NCBI RefSeq assembly: GCF_023278565.1
Contig: NC_064677.1
Coordinates: forward strand, 372,001-436,000
DNA: 64,000 nucleotides
Direction: 5' to 3'
Source: Colletotrichum lupini
Lineage: Eukaryota > Ascomycota > Sordariomycetes > Glomerellales > Glomerellaceae
Below are positions 33,343 to 44,564 of this stretch, one piece after another. How positions within the stretch are numbered: position 1 is the stretch's first letter; each line of letters begins with the position of its first letter. The notes under the pieces were generated by a model that ran no database searches, had not been told where the DNA came from, and saw only the letters and a program-made list of their open reading frames with translations. A program made the position numbers and the translations under genes.

Positions 33343-36300
33343 CTAATTAGTAATTAAACTCTATTATTATAAATTAGTAAGGTATCTCGCTATATAAAAG
33401 AGACGACCTCTTAATACTATATAGGATAAGAGATTTATACTAATTAACCTCACGGAAGTAAATAAAAAAAGAGGCGATTCTTAAATACCGCACAGAATTA
33501 AGTAATTATAGCCCTTTACTACTTACGAGAAGTCGACGTTTATTATATTAAACTACGTTAATTAACGGAACTACTTAAGTAACTAGCCTTTTACTATCGC
33601 CCCGAGTAGCCTTTTTACTAAACGACTTTTCTATAGCCGGCCCGCGATTAAAAATTAACTAAAGAAGCTATTTAGAGACTATAGAGAGTACGAGGCTTAG
33701 GAAGCTAGAAGTATATAGGATAGTAGAAATTAGTAATTAGTAAAGATCCCGAGACTAATTACTATATCTTCTTATAGTAATATAAACGTCTACTACTATT
33801 ATTATTAAAAAGAACTATTAAAACCTACCCTTTTTTATTAAATAAAAAGGAGGATCTTAGTAAGTATAATAGCTAGCGATTTAAAAAGGTAGTAATAATT
33901 ACTAAAAATAATAAAAACGAGAGTAATAGCGAGACGGCGAGAGGAAGCGGGAATCTCCTAAACCTTAATAAATTCGTTAAGTAGTAAAAGCACGGATTTA
34001 TTACGACCCGCGCGCGGATTAAATATATCCTCGTTAAGATTAAATACGCTAGCGATTATTAATATAAGTATAAGCTAGAGCAAGCCCCTTAATAAGTTAG
34101 GATAAAGAAGAAGAGGACGAAACCCGATCCTAAATAAAATCCCAATCCTTTATAAGTAAGTAAATATTAACCCGGATTATTAGGGGACGTAAATATATAA
34201 AATCGCAGATTAGCCTAATAATAAGTAAATTAATGCGGCATTGATCTATTTAACTAAGGTTTATAAGAAAAAGGGGCTATAGGGGTAACCCCTATTTTAC
34301 GAGATCGCAAACGACCTTAGCTATTAGCTAGATAAATAGTTCGCGAGCGCAAGCCTAGGAATCGTAAAAATAGTTAATAGATTCCTTTATAAACGAGGGG
34401 TATTATTAGCGTAATTATAATTACGAGAGCTATATAAAATACTAATAGTAATAATTATAAAGGAGGAATTCGTACTATAGAACTAGGCATAGGTCGATAG
34501 AGCGTATAATCGCTTTAACGAATTTAAAAAAAGGGTAAATAACCTAGATTTCCTCCTTATAATTACTAACGGAAATCTATCGTTACAAAAGGATATACCG
34601 GGGCAAAATATAGTACTAAAAGTACGATAATTAATAATTTTACCTATTTCGATCTATAACTCGTTACCGCTATTAATATAAAATTCGGTACCGATCGGCT
34701 AATAAGAAAGGAAGTAGACGACCCGAAGTTATTAATAATACGTAGCGACGTAGGGTTCGTATATAAATACTAAAAATCTAGTAGCGAATATAAGGCAATT
34801 TATAAACTTTAAAAAGATCTTCTTAAAAAAGAAATTATACTCTAAGGGGAAGTATAAGGTCTTATAAAAAACCCTAACGATATTTTACGATTATTATAAA
34901 AAAGTTAGAATTAGGGAATACTAGTACTATTTAGTAATTAATATCGTACTCGTAGGCAAAGCCTCTAATTATTATTATAAAGCGGTACGTAATCTCGATC
35001 GAAACGACTTTCTTAGTATAATTAATACTATCCGAAGCCGTTTCGAGACCTATAATAAGAACCTAGAGCTCTTATCTAAGCTACGAGCGATTTTTTTTAT
35101 ATTTATAGCTAGGATAATAGAGGGTAAATCGCGAGTAAAGATCTTTAAAGAGCTTATTAATCGAATTAATAAGCTAGCGAAAACCTAGCTAAATAAGGGG
35201 ATAAACGAGCGGAAAGTTAGATATTTTTATACCGTAGTCTAGCGTATACTAAAAATAAAGATTACCCTATACTAAGTACTTAAAAACTATAAGACGCTCT
35301 GCTCGAGACTAAGATCTAGCTTTAATATTAAAATAAGAATACCGTACTAAACCTACCTCTAAGTATATAATAGCCCTTATTAGTAATATTAGATCGATCG
35401 AACGTATAATAAGAAAGGAAAAGAGGCTAGATACGGTAATTACTAATAAAGAGGCCTAGATTCGTTAAATAAGTAGAGATTTAACTTATAAGTAGGGTAA
35501 TAAAAGAAGTAATACTATATTTATAAAAAGGATAAATATTAGTTAAGTAACTACTCCGAGGAAGAACGTGCTAAATCGTACGAATAATATAAAAAGTCGA
35601 GGGTAATAAATAATAAAACTAGCCCTCGTTAGTTTAATTAATTCCTTATTATATATAAGGGCAGATCCGGGGGTATAGAACTTAGTAACGGTAGCTAAAG
35701 TAGTAGCTTAAAGTATATACCCCCTATAAGAAATTTAGAAAATAAGGAAAATCTTACCCCCTATACTAACGAATTAAATTACGACGAAATTAAAGATATT
35801 AACTACTCTTTTTTCGCCTCGTTAGCCTCCGGAGGATATACGAGGCTAAACAAATAGAGGGTAGTAGAAGCTCTTAATAAATAGGCTTTTATTTACGGAT
35901 AGTAAGAAAAGGTCCCTTAGATAACGGATACGGAGGTAGCTAAAAGGGTAAATCTAATAGGGCCGAAGTCTATTATTTTAATAATTAAAGAGAAGACGCT
36001 ATCTCTCTCGATATTTAAAGAAAAGGAATATAGTACTAAGTATATCTAGGGGTAGCTAGAGGGGTCCTTTTTATACTACTTAGATCCCTTAAATACTAAG
36101 CTCGTATAAATATTTTATACGAGCGAAAGGTATAGCCTAAACGATTTCTATAGGATTATCTTAGATACTAGGGTATTATAATAATTAATTAGAAAAAAAG
36201 AGTAATTCTAAGCGCTATAAAAGATCGCGCTAGTAACGCTTAATATATTAATAGTAAGTATTATAAGGATTAGTTTCGGCCTAGGTAAGGAAATCGTCGC

Positions 36301-39300
36301 CCTAGGTATAGTAAAAATAGAGATATACTTTAGAACGATAACTTTCTATATTTTACCTATTAATACCCTATTTCTCCTATATCTAAAAGATATAGATCGA
36401 CTAGGTATTATATTTAATAATACGAGGAATAAAATCTCTAGCGGTAAGTACTTCGAGGTAGTTAAACGATAATAGGGGCATGCGTTTATAAAGCTTACTA
36501 ACGATACGAAGTCGATTAATTACTTAATAAAAAGTGAGCTTAGAAGACTATACTAAAGATTCGGGTACCCGTTAATTACGAGGCTATATAACCTCTTAAA
36601 ATAATTAAGTAATAATAATATTAAAATAGGGGCGCTAGAGTAGTTAATAAAAGTATACTATTAATACTAAATAAATACGCAGAGCCCACGCAGATTTAAG
36701 TTTAAATTGCGTAATAAGCTTAACTTTAACTAAGAAATCGTTATCGATATTTTCTACTTAAATAGTCGGCTAGTACTATATATAATCGACGTAGCTATAT
36801 CTTTCTAAATAAGGTAATTCCTCTAGGATCTATAAGTAAAAATAGTATAAGTAGCCCTACGAAAAAGTTAGATCGATATATACTAAGGACCGCTAGATAG
36901 TATTAGAACTAACGCTAGTATTAGCTTTAAGTTAGTAAAATTTAGAGATAATACGACGGCTTACGGTATATAGCTAAAAGTCGTACTTATTAAAACGTAC
37001 TATAGTATTAAAAAAGTAGAGAGGGCATACTAGTAATTAAAAAGGGCGTTTAGAATTATTAAAGAAGAAAATCCGGATTTCATTAATAACGAATGCCTCT
37101 AAATAGTACTTAAATACTATAACGATACTATAGGGCCTAACGGACTTATATTAACGCTATTAGTATTTAGAGTATATTTAAAAACGACCTTAGCCTTACT
37201 ACCGTCGCTAGGCATAAGCTAATAAGCCTAAGTAATTAAAAAAATAATATAAGCACTGCGCGAGGTAAGTATAAAAATATAAATTAACGAGGTAATTATT
37301 ATACGTAATAGGCCCGACATAGGGGATAATCTAAATATACTACTAAATTTAGATATATAAGTATAGCGCGAAATTACCTAATAATAAGCTAGGCTATATA
37401 AGTTAATTTCCGTTAACGAGCGCTCTTATATAGTTACGAGAGATCGTAACTAGCTACTCGAAATATTAATTACGGTAGTTAGACCGTACTATATAGATCC
37501 TAATAAAGTAGTTTCTAACCTATAAGAAAAAAAAGAGCTAGGGGAAACTATATAACCCGCGGTAGAGGCATAAGAAATTATCCTTAACGAAATCGTCGTA
37601 GTAATATTAATAGATAACGAGGAAGAGGATATTACTAAAAGGGTACTAATACTACTAGCGAGACGTTATAAAAGACTATAATAGTAAGCCCTAACGCGGT
37701 AATTTATTACTAGCGACGAGGTAATTAATACTTTTTATATAATAAAAGAGAAAGCCGATTTCGAGCTAGCGGTTAAACTACGTAAAGAAGGCGTAATTAT
37801 AACTACTAAAAAGCCGTATAAGGGATTAGATCTTATTAAAATAAACACTCTTCGTAATCGAGGGGTCTATCGATTTATCTTATACGACCTAAAAAAATAA
37901 ATAAACCTCCGTATATTTAAATTATAAATAGTTTATAAGATTAAAAAGAAAGGAATACCCTAGCCGTATAAGAAGTTTAGATACGTAATTTAGAGGTACG
38001 GTAACGTTAAAAAAGCGACGCTACTTATATAATCGCCTATTATATAGCGCTATAACTAACGATTAATAATAGTACTAATAGTATCGCTATAAAAAAAGGG
38101 ATACGAGATTTAGAGCCGTAATATTACTTAGGCCTATACTTAATCGGCCACAGGGCTTATAAGGAAAATCCTAGCCTATTTACCGAAGGAAATAGCTAGT
38201 AAGTACTTAGAAGGCACGATTATTAAAGTACTTAAGCTACTATATAGGCTCGTAGAATCGGGCACTTATTAGTAGGCTACTTACTACGATTTTTATATTA
38301 ATTAACTATTAATAGTTACCTCTATATATAACCTATACTTACTAATCGTAGAGTATAAAAGTAACTAATTTAGGATCGTTAGAATATAGACCGACGATAT
38401 ATTAGGCCTATTTAATATTAACTTTATAAAAAAGGAGGATAAGGAGCTTTAAAAAGCGGGCTTCGTAGTAAAGCTAAAAAAGGTCCTTATAATAAATACC
38501 CCCCTAGTATTTAACGGCGGGATTTTTATAATTAAAAAGGAAACTATCGTTTTTTAATAAAAGGGGTAGGGCGAGAAGATTAACTTTATTAATCTAAATA
38601 TAACTAACGTTAAAAAGTAATATAAGGCTAAGCTCGCGCGAGGGGTATATATTATAAGTATTTATTAACTTAAGGCGACTTTTAATTATACTAGGGTAGT
38701 ATAAGCTATAGATCTAATTAAATAAGATATCGAGGTACTTAATAAGCGGCTTAAGTAGTAATAAACGAATCTTAATCGAGGTCTCGTTTATTACCTAATC
38801 GACCTTACGATTAGTAAGCTCTACGTTTTTATTAATAAGTTATTTACGAATAATAACGACCTTACTTCGTAATTAGGGTATATTATTATCCTAGCTAACG
38901 AGAGTATAGGTAAGAGCGAATTTATTATATATAGTAATATAATCTATTACTCGTTAACTAAAAGTAAGCGGGTAACGAGAAGTATATTAGTATCGGAGGT
39001 TTATAATATAATTAACGGTATTAACCTCTCTTATATGATTTTAACGACGCTAAAAAAGATTACTAATCGAATTAGCTTTTTACCTATTTTAATGGTTATT
39101 TATATAAATTCCTACTCGCTATATAAATACCTCGTTAAATTAGGAACGATAAAGGAAAAGAGGCTTATAATCGATATTATAACCCTTAGGTAATCGTACG
39201 AAAGGCGCGAGATACTTAAGATCTATTAAATTAATAATAAAAATAACCTCGTAAACGCTTTTATAAAAGTAGTACTAAATAAGGGATTAGAATAATTCGT

Positions 39301-39453
39301 AAGTAGTAGAAAAGTTATTATACGAATAGAGGGATAAGTAATACGAAAAAAGTAGAGAAAAGGGGGAAAAGGAGACGACCTAGTAGACGGGCCCGAGGTC
39401 GAATTATACTTTTAACCGTAGTAATTAAATTAATAAAAAAAAGAGAAAGTTAG

Positions 39454-39658
39454 TATTAGATTAAAAGTCTAATTTAACCGCGGTATATAGCTAACTACGT
39501 AGGGGCTAATTAAGGGCCCTATTTATAATTATTATAGCTAGCTTAACCTACGGTTAGAACCTCCTTTTTATACTTACGACGCAGATATTTATATAGTTTA
39601 ATTAATCTCTTCGTTAACTACGGTTCGAACTAACTACCCTATAATAGGGATACTAACA
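39454..39658 (+). repeat. Right LTR, Copia copy 2
   Basis: 205 bp, heavily mutated from its start (TATTAGATTAA), ends ACTAACA. Confidence 0.92.
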
Positions 39659-39663
39659 GATTC
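39659..39663. repeat. 5-bp target-site duplication GATTC, right (Copia copy 2)
   Basis: GATTC; matches 33133-33137. Confidence 0.9.
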
Positions 39664-40160
39664 TGTTACACAGACACGCGGAGAGAAGTGTCTCCCGAAG
39701 CATGCAAGAAGCATGATATCAAGAACGACGCTATATCGATAGAATGTTAGAACGTTAATTGTGTACTATGTCAAGCATAGAACACAATGCGGCGGGGTTG
39801 CTCCGGAGCACTGGCGGAGGAACGGCGGACACGCAGTGGAGGAAAGTGGGTACCCTATCCGCAGGCCGGGAAGAGGATCTGAAGTTTTAAGTGATAAAGC
39901 AAGTTATATATTCTAAAGAGTCGAATGCTCTGATCTTTGTTTATACGTAAATATGCACCACCCTTTCTCAGCTCTTCATGACCATCATGGATGGGAATCA
40001 GTGCTTATACTTTCAAGCTTCCAATATCTTCTGCTACTCTCCTTTCGTGGTTTCTTTCTACATCTAGAATATCCACTTTGCTGGCTCACTCGTTTCAAGA
40101 GATGTCTTTCACAGCCGACTTGGAATCTTCGCAGGAAAGTAATCTTCGCTAGCCTTACGA
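39664..40160. other. Intergenic region between Copia copy 2 and the MDR oxidoreductase
   Basis: About 500 bp of normal composition; probably contains the oxidoreductase 3' UTR. Open frames here are shadows or lack domains. Confidence 0.45.
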
Positions 40161-41216
40161 TCATCGAAGGGGATGCTTCAACACGAGCTTGCCAAAAGTT
40201 CCTTGCTTGGACACCGTCTCCATCTCTTCCAGCGCCTTTTCTCCCGTACCCTCGAACACACGCACGACAGGAAGCTCGAATCCCTTTCCGTAACTCTTGA
40301 CTACCCAGTCGAGAGCAGCCCACATGTTGGAGGCCTTTCCAGGTTCTGCGGGGATGACATGGCGACCACCGGCAACCTCGAAGACAATATCGTAGTCTCG
40401 GGATCCGAGGACTGATTCGCTTGGCGGACGCTGCGCACCCGTTGCATTGACCCAAGAAAATTGAGTATCGGCATTGATGTTGGTAAGCGCACCGAGCAGC
40501 AGCTGACTTGATTCGAGCGACCCCGCGGTCTCGAATCCCCATACCCAAGAGTGGCCTGTTTTGATGACCGCTTGTCTGACCTTGTCTGAGACATCGGCAT
40601 CCTTGTAGTCGAAGCATTCGGTTGCACCGAGTCCTCGGAGAAGATCATGACGGGGGAGAGATGCCGTAGTGATGATGTTGGTAACCCCGCTAGCTCGGGC
40701 CAGCTGGATGGCGGACAGGCCGACGGCCGTTCCTCCACCCCATACAACCAGCGTGCCCTCAACAACATCAGTACTGGATCCTGGGAGAGGAAGTTTGAAG
40801 TTGTTGTACAATGCGTCGCTGGCGGTGTGGCTGACGGTGGTTATGGCTGCAGCGTCGGGGCGGGGCATGTTCTCAGGGACTCTGAAAAGGCCAAGTTTCG
40901 GCGTGGAGATGCGCGGCTTATGAGCGCCGTACTCTTTGGAGCATTCTCCATGGACAACACTCTGACCGGCCACGATGTCGCCGACTTTGAACCCAGAGTC
41001 GACGAGCGCGGGGCAGTCTAGGACCTTGCCGCAGAAGTCCGTTCCCGGGACAGAGTTGCGGAAGTTGGTGAAGTGTACTATCTTGAGATCCGCAGGGTTG
41101 ACTCCCGAGTAGACGACATCAATGAGAATCTCGTCGTCTCGTGCTGTGACTGGAGGGAGGTCATGTCGAGTAACGACTTGTCCATCACTTCCGACGAAAA
41201 GAGCAGCACCTGTCAT
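40161..41216 (-). CDS. Zinc-independent MDR oxidoreductase (enoyl reductase / quinone-reductase-like)
   Basis: Single-exon protein of 351 aa from the start MTGAALFVGSDGQ at 41216; an earlier in-frame Met at 41285 would add 23 residues of unrelated text. The N-terminal GroES-like domain has the family motif YSGVNPADLK and VPGTDFCGKV; the middle Rossmann domain has the NADP(H) loop VVWGGGTAVGLSAIQLA; catalytic and structural zinc ligands are absent. This is the plan of fungal trans-acting enoyl reductases and quinone oxidoreductases of the medium-chain superfamily, which reduce enoyl or quinone double bonds with NADPH in the cytosol. No polyketide synthase lies in the window, so a trans-ER role is only a possibility. 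Its upstream region is about 740 bp from the small secreted-protein stop. Confidence 0.87.
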   Translation of the reverse strand: MTGAALFVGSDGQVVTRHDLPPVTARDDEILIDVVYSGVNPADLKIVHFTNFRNSVPGTDFCGKVLDCPALVDSGFKVGDIVAGQSVVHGECSKEYGAHKPRISTPKLGLFRVPENMPRPDAAAITTVSHTASDALYNNFKLPLPGSSTDVVEGTLVVWGGGTAVGLSAIQLARASGVTNIITTASLPRHDLLRGLGATECFDYKDADVSDKVRQAVIKTGHSWVWGFETAGSLESSQLLLGALTNINADTQFSWVNATGAQRPPSESVLGSRDYDIVFEVAGGRHVIPAEPGKASNMWAALDWVVKSYGKGFELPVVRVFEGTGEKALEEMETVSKQGTFGKLVLKHPLR

Positions 41217-41956
41217 GGTTAAAAGTGAGTGTAAGGCGCAAAATATCAATGGAAACGCGAAATGATTGTTTGGTAAAACATTCAACGTACTAAAAACTCT
41301 CGCGCAAGTGTTATTTATCTAATCTTCAAAGGTGCAGGTGAAGATACTTAGTTTCAGCAACAGGATTGCTCAAAGTCCGCCAAGTCCGCCTCTCGGCAGT
41401 CATGCTACATGCAGTGTCACAATTGCGTTCAGCTGTGACTGCCACAGCCACATTTTGGCTTCACTGAGAGGGACTTCAGTTGAAAGTCCGCAAAACCTGT
41501 CGGACTTTGTCAAATGCTACGGACTTGAATCTGAGCTATGGAGCTACGATGTCTATGTTTACAACCTACACAGGTATGACCTTGTGACACGGAGAGGTTT
41601 CTGCAAATAGAATTCTAAGCCCAGAGAGCGACTGAGAGAAGCAGCAATCTCTCAATAATGTTTCAATACATGATGCATTCATTGATATCTACCTATCAAT
41701 AACTGAGTAGTCATCGAAATATTACTTGCGACAGGGTTGGTGCAAGTTGATGGTGGCTGATTTAGCATAGGTACCTTTCGCGGGGACCGCATCGAACATG
41801 GGATTAATGGCTGGTGGAAAAGCCTCGTGTAGTCGCCAACATCTTGACCGGTGCCGACTGACGCGCATCCCTCCGGACGACCATATCTAGACTTTGATAT
41901 CCATCCTCTCAGATGCCACCAATCTCGTTCAGAAGCGGTTCGTCGAAGAGGGTCTA
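41217..41956. other. Intergenic region upstream of the MDR oxidoreductase
   Basis: About 740 bp, no supported gene; holds the oxidoreductase promoter and the 3' flank of the secreted-protein gene. Confidence 0.45.
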
Positions 41957-42475
41957 TCAGCCGTGGAGCGGAGGTTGATCTTCCGGAATGTCATCTCCAA
42001 TTCCATTATTCTCATTCCACTCATCGGGAGCCTCAAACGTCTCATCCGAGATCCAGTTTCTCGAATGAGGAGGTCGAATAGGTTGACGATCATTAGGCAA
42101 CCAGTACGCCTTGCGATAGCCATTGAGCAAGTTCATGCCCTCCTCCTTGACATCGCTCCACTCGCACATGTCCCAGTGCCAGACGGCGAGGTCGATCCAC
42201 TGGATGCTGTTATCGCACTGGTGCTTCTTGCAATCGTCCAAAGCTTTGCCGAAGCTGATCCAGTCCGGCGTGTGTGCGGCGGTTTTCGCGCACCATTCGC
42301 CGGCGAGCTTTGGGAGCGTGGCGCCTTTGATGCGCCATTGTGTTTCTCCAATGCAGTATTGGATGCAAGTGGGGAGTCTGTCGATTCTGACGTGGCGTGC
42401 GCTGGTACGTTTGGGGGGTTTGGCGAAGACTGCCATGGGGGCGAGAAGAATGGCGAGGGTAATTGGCAGCTTCAT
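41957..42475 (-). CDS. Small secreted six-cysteine protein (effector candidate)
   Basis: 172 aa from the start MKLPITLAILLAPMAVFA at 42475; the open frame extends 49 codons further upstream, but only the internal Met gives a clean signal peptide (hydrophobic 4-18, likely cleavage after Ala18). The mature part has six cysteines, C37, C41, C62, C82, C87 and C104, in a 70-residue block rich in Trp (WISF, WIDLAVWHWDMCEW), followed by an acidic, Pro-rich tail without Cys. Six cysteines suggest three disulfides. I recognise no family; the Cys spacing is not the CFEM pattern. Small, secreted and cysteine-containing proteins are typical of fungal effectors, which is an inference from type only. Confidence 0.72.
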   Translation of the reverse strand: MKLPITLAILLAPMAVFAKPPKRTSARHVRIDRLPTCIQYCIGETQWRIKGATLPKLAGEWCAKTAAHTPDWISFGKALDDCKKHQCDNSIQWIDLAVWHWDMCEWSDVKEEGMNLLNGYRKAYWLPNDRQPIRPPHSRNWISDETFEAPDEWNENNGIGDDIPEDQPPLHG

Positions 42476-43173
42476 GGTTGCAGTTGCGTGGGTGTATGTA
42501 GTTGTGTATGTGTATGAGTGGATGACTGTGAGTAGGATCTGTGAATGCGTTAGCTGTACGTCTGGCAGGGTGGTACGAAACATATGTACCTTGTCTAATG
42601 TGGTGCGATGGATGAAATCCACGATCAGTATGGTATGCGAGAGATGAGAAAGAAATGAAGCTTTGGCAGGAAGAGAGCTCCAATGTTATACCAATGCTCA
42701 GATTATCTCCGGTAGCATGGGAAGGAAGTTCAAGGAAGCAGAGTAATTAGGTTGAAGATTTCAGGGAGTGGGCACGCTGGACATCGTAAATTCGAAGGCG
42801 TTGCGTTTCGGAGATACCCTGAGTGGGGGACCATACCTGACAATGGTTTGATTAGAAGCTTGGGTTCTTTGATAAGCATTCTTCAGTAGATATCAAGGTG
42901 TCTACCTCGCGGACTAAGGTAAGTAGATATAGCATTTACGTGCAGGAAAATAGGAAACGGGGTGGTAAAGAGCTATCAACAGCTGTCATATTGATGAATG
43001 CGGCAGTAATTGAGTCCTTGTATCAATGGCGCTCCTGGATAGACTGGCGTGAATTCTGTTGAACGCGTAATATGTTCATATTATCAAACTTCCCGTAACC
43101 GCTGTGTCGGAGAGTAGAGCAGAATACAGGCTGTTGGTGACATGGAAAATCAAGCCTCCAACGGCACTGGACC
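42476..43173. other. Intergenic region between two secreted-protein genes
   Basis: About 700 bp with no supported gene. It contains the promoter of the six-cysteine protein gene and the 3' flank of the repeat protein gene. Confidence 0.45.
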
Positions 43174-44434
43174 TTATTTCCCTGCACAAGCCTCAAAACA
43201 CACACCCTTGAACGTTTTGTGGCTCTTGTCATCAGTAGCCACCGCCGAGCAACAAGTCTTGTCTCTTCTCGCACACTTCTTCCCCTTGCTATTCTGGCAA
43301 TCATTATCAGAATTGCACATGTCCTGACAAAACTGCCCATCGAACGCGCCGCAAAACGGATCGCCTTCAACAGACTCCATGCAGTCGCACAATTCGTCTT
43401 CGCCAGCACCGCAGCCTGATCCGCTGACGATGGGGTCTTGACAGCTTTCGAGAAGGGAAACGCCTGCTTTGCAGGTGTGTGGTTCGAGGCAGTGGCCTGA
43501 GTGGCAGTTGAAGGTTTCAGGGCACTATTGTCGTAGTCAGTCGAACCGTCTTGTACAATGGAAAATGGACCGTGTTGGGGAAGAGCCTCACCTTGTTTCC
43601 GCATTTGCTGCAGTTCACGGGATCGCTCTGAAATGTGTCGTTGGGCAGGCACTCGGAGTTGCAGCACGTCGTGCCCTTGCCGCACTAGTAAAGTCCAATT
43701 AGCCTTCGATACTAAACCGTGATACTTGCATCTACAAGATGGGCTGGGCTTTATGTCGAGGGTGACTTGCCTTGGTACCGCACTTTCCGCAATTTTTGCC
43801 ATCACTCTGCAACTGTATCGTGCTCGTACACTTGGAATCGCAGCAAACTTGACCTTCGTCACACTGGAGAAAATGAGTAAATGATTGGGAACGTCGATTT
43901 TAGAGGAGAAGATGCAGCGGAATATCCACGTACCCTGACGCCGCATTTGCCACAATTGTTGACATCGGCCTGAAAGTTGTTCTCGGGGACGCACTTCGAA
44001 GTACAGCAGCTTTCCTTTTCGCCGCACTTTAGTGTTCAACATGTCAGTCCAAATACCGCATATCTGACTACAAGGTAGAAAGGATGTATGCAAGTTATGT
44101 AGACAATAACACCTACCTTGTTCCCACACTTCCCACAATTATTGACGTCAGTGGACGTATCGACACACTCGGCCGTCTCCCGAGTCTTGCAAAACATCTT
44201 GGGCTTCTCGCATGTCTGGCAGAGCGTATCACAGTTCGGGAAGACGAGTTTGAGCGGTAGACAGAGTACTGAGCAAAGGGCAGGAAGCTCGTCGGTGGAT
44301 ATGGTGTCTTGAGAGAGCTCTTGAGCATCTGGAAAGTGTATCAGTTTTTGTCCAATTGAGGATATTGCGCAGGACTTACAGCTCACCGTCCTGGCGATGA
44401 GAAGACAGAGTGCTGTGGATTTGGGGATTCTCAT
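43174..44434 (-). CDS. Secreted cysteine-rich protein with three 31-residue exon repeats
   Basis: Six exons on the minus strand: 44380-44434, 44117-44328, 43934-44026, 43771-43863, 43592-43684 and 43174-43524, giving 298 aa. Exon 1 encodes a short signal peptide (MRIPKSTALCLLIARTVS). Exons 3, 4 and 5 are each exactly 93 nt, begin and end in phase 0 and each encode one module: Cx6CCx3C, then about 13 residues, then NC(G/S)KCG plus two residues. Exon 2 ends with the same DVNNCGKCGNK half-module. Exon 6 has about 18 further Cys in a different spacing. The CC...NCGxCG pattern recalls Stig1-like cysteine repeats; function is unknown, with a wall or extracellular role likely. The intron between exons 4 and 5 has a GC donor (GCAAGT). 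A Met 13 codons upstream is an alternative start. Confidence 0.82.
43685..43770 (-). other. GC-AG intron of the repeat protein gene
   Basis: Donor GCAAGT after AAG, acceptor CTAG. With it, exons 4 and 5 are both 93 nt and phase 0 like exon 3; a GT donor in the neighbourhood does not give this. GC-AG introns are a known minority class in fungi. Confidence 0.75.
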
Positions 44435-44556
44435 TTTCACTGCTGCAAGCTGGCGACCTGGCAGTATCTTCACTATCCTGGCCCTTTCTAGTGAGGGAAG
44501 GTACGTACGTATCGGTCAATGGCATTGGAGACTGGTTGAATAATACATCTGCACAC

Positions 44557-44564
44557 CTTATATA
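44557..44564 (-). promoter_or_regulatory. Possible TATA box of the repeat protein gene
   Basis: TATATAAG on the minus strand, about 123 bp upstream of the chosen start codon, a usual distance in fungi. Confidence 0.4.

Larger units (their letters stand above)
33138..39658 (+). mobile_element. Ty1/Copia-type LTR retrotransposon, copy 2 (RIP-mutated)
   Basis: Complete 6,521-bp element of the same family as copy 1: 205-bp LTRs (33138-33342 and 39454-39658) and 5-bp target duplication GATTC (33133-33137 and 39659-39663). The internal region aligns with copy 1 over its whole length except for the 330-bp segment. Protease, integrase, RT and RNase H text is readable but full of stops, and CA/TG are nearly gone. 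It lies in the same orientation as copy 1, 956 bp away between the duplications, just upstream of the broken SDR gene. Confidence 0.93.
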
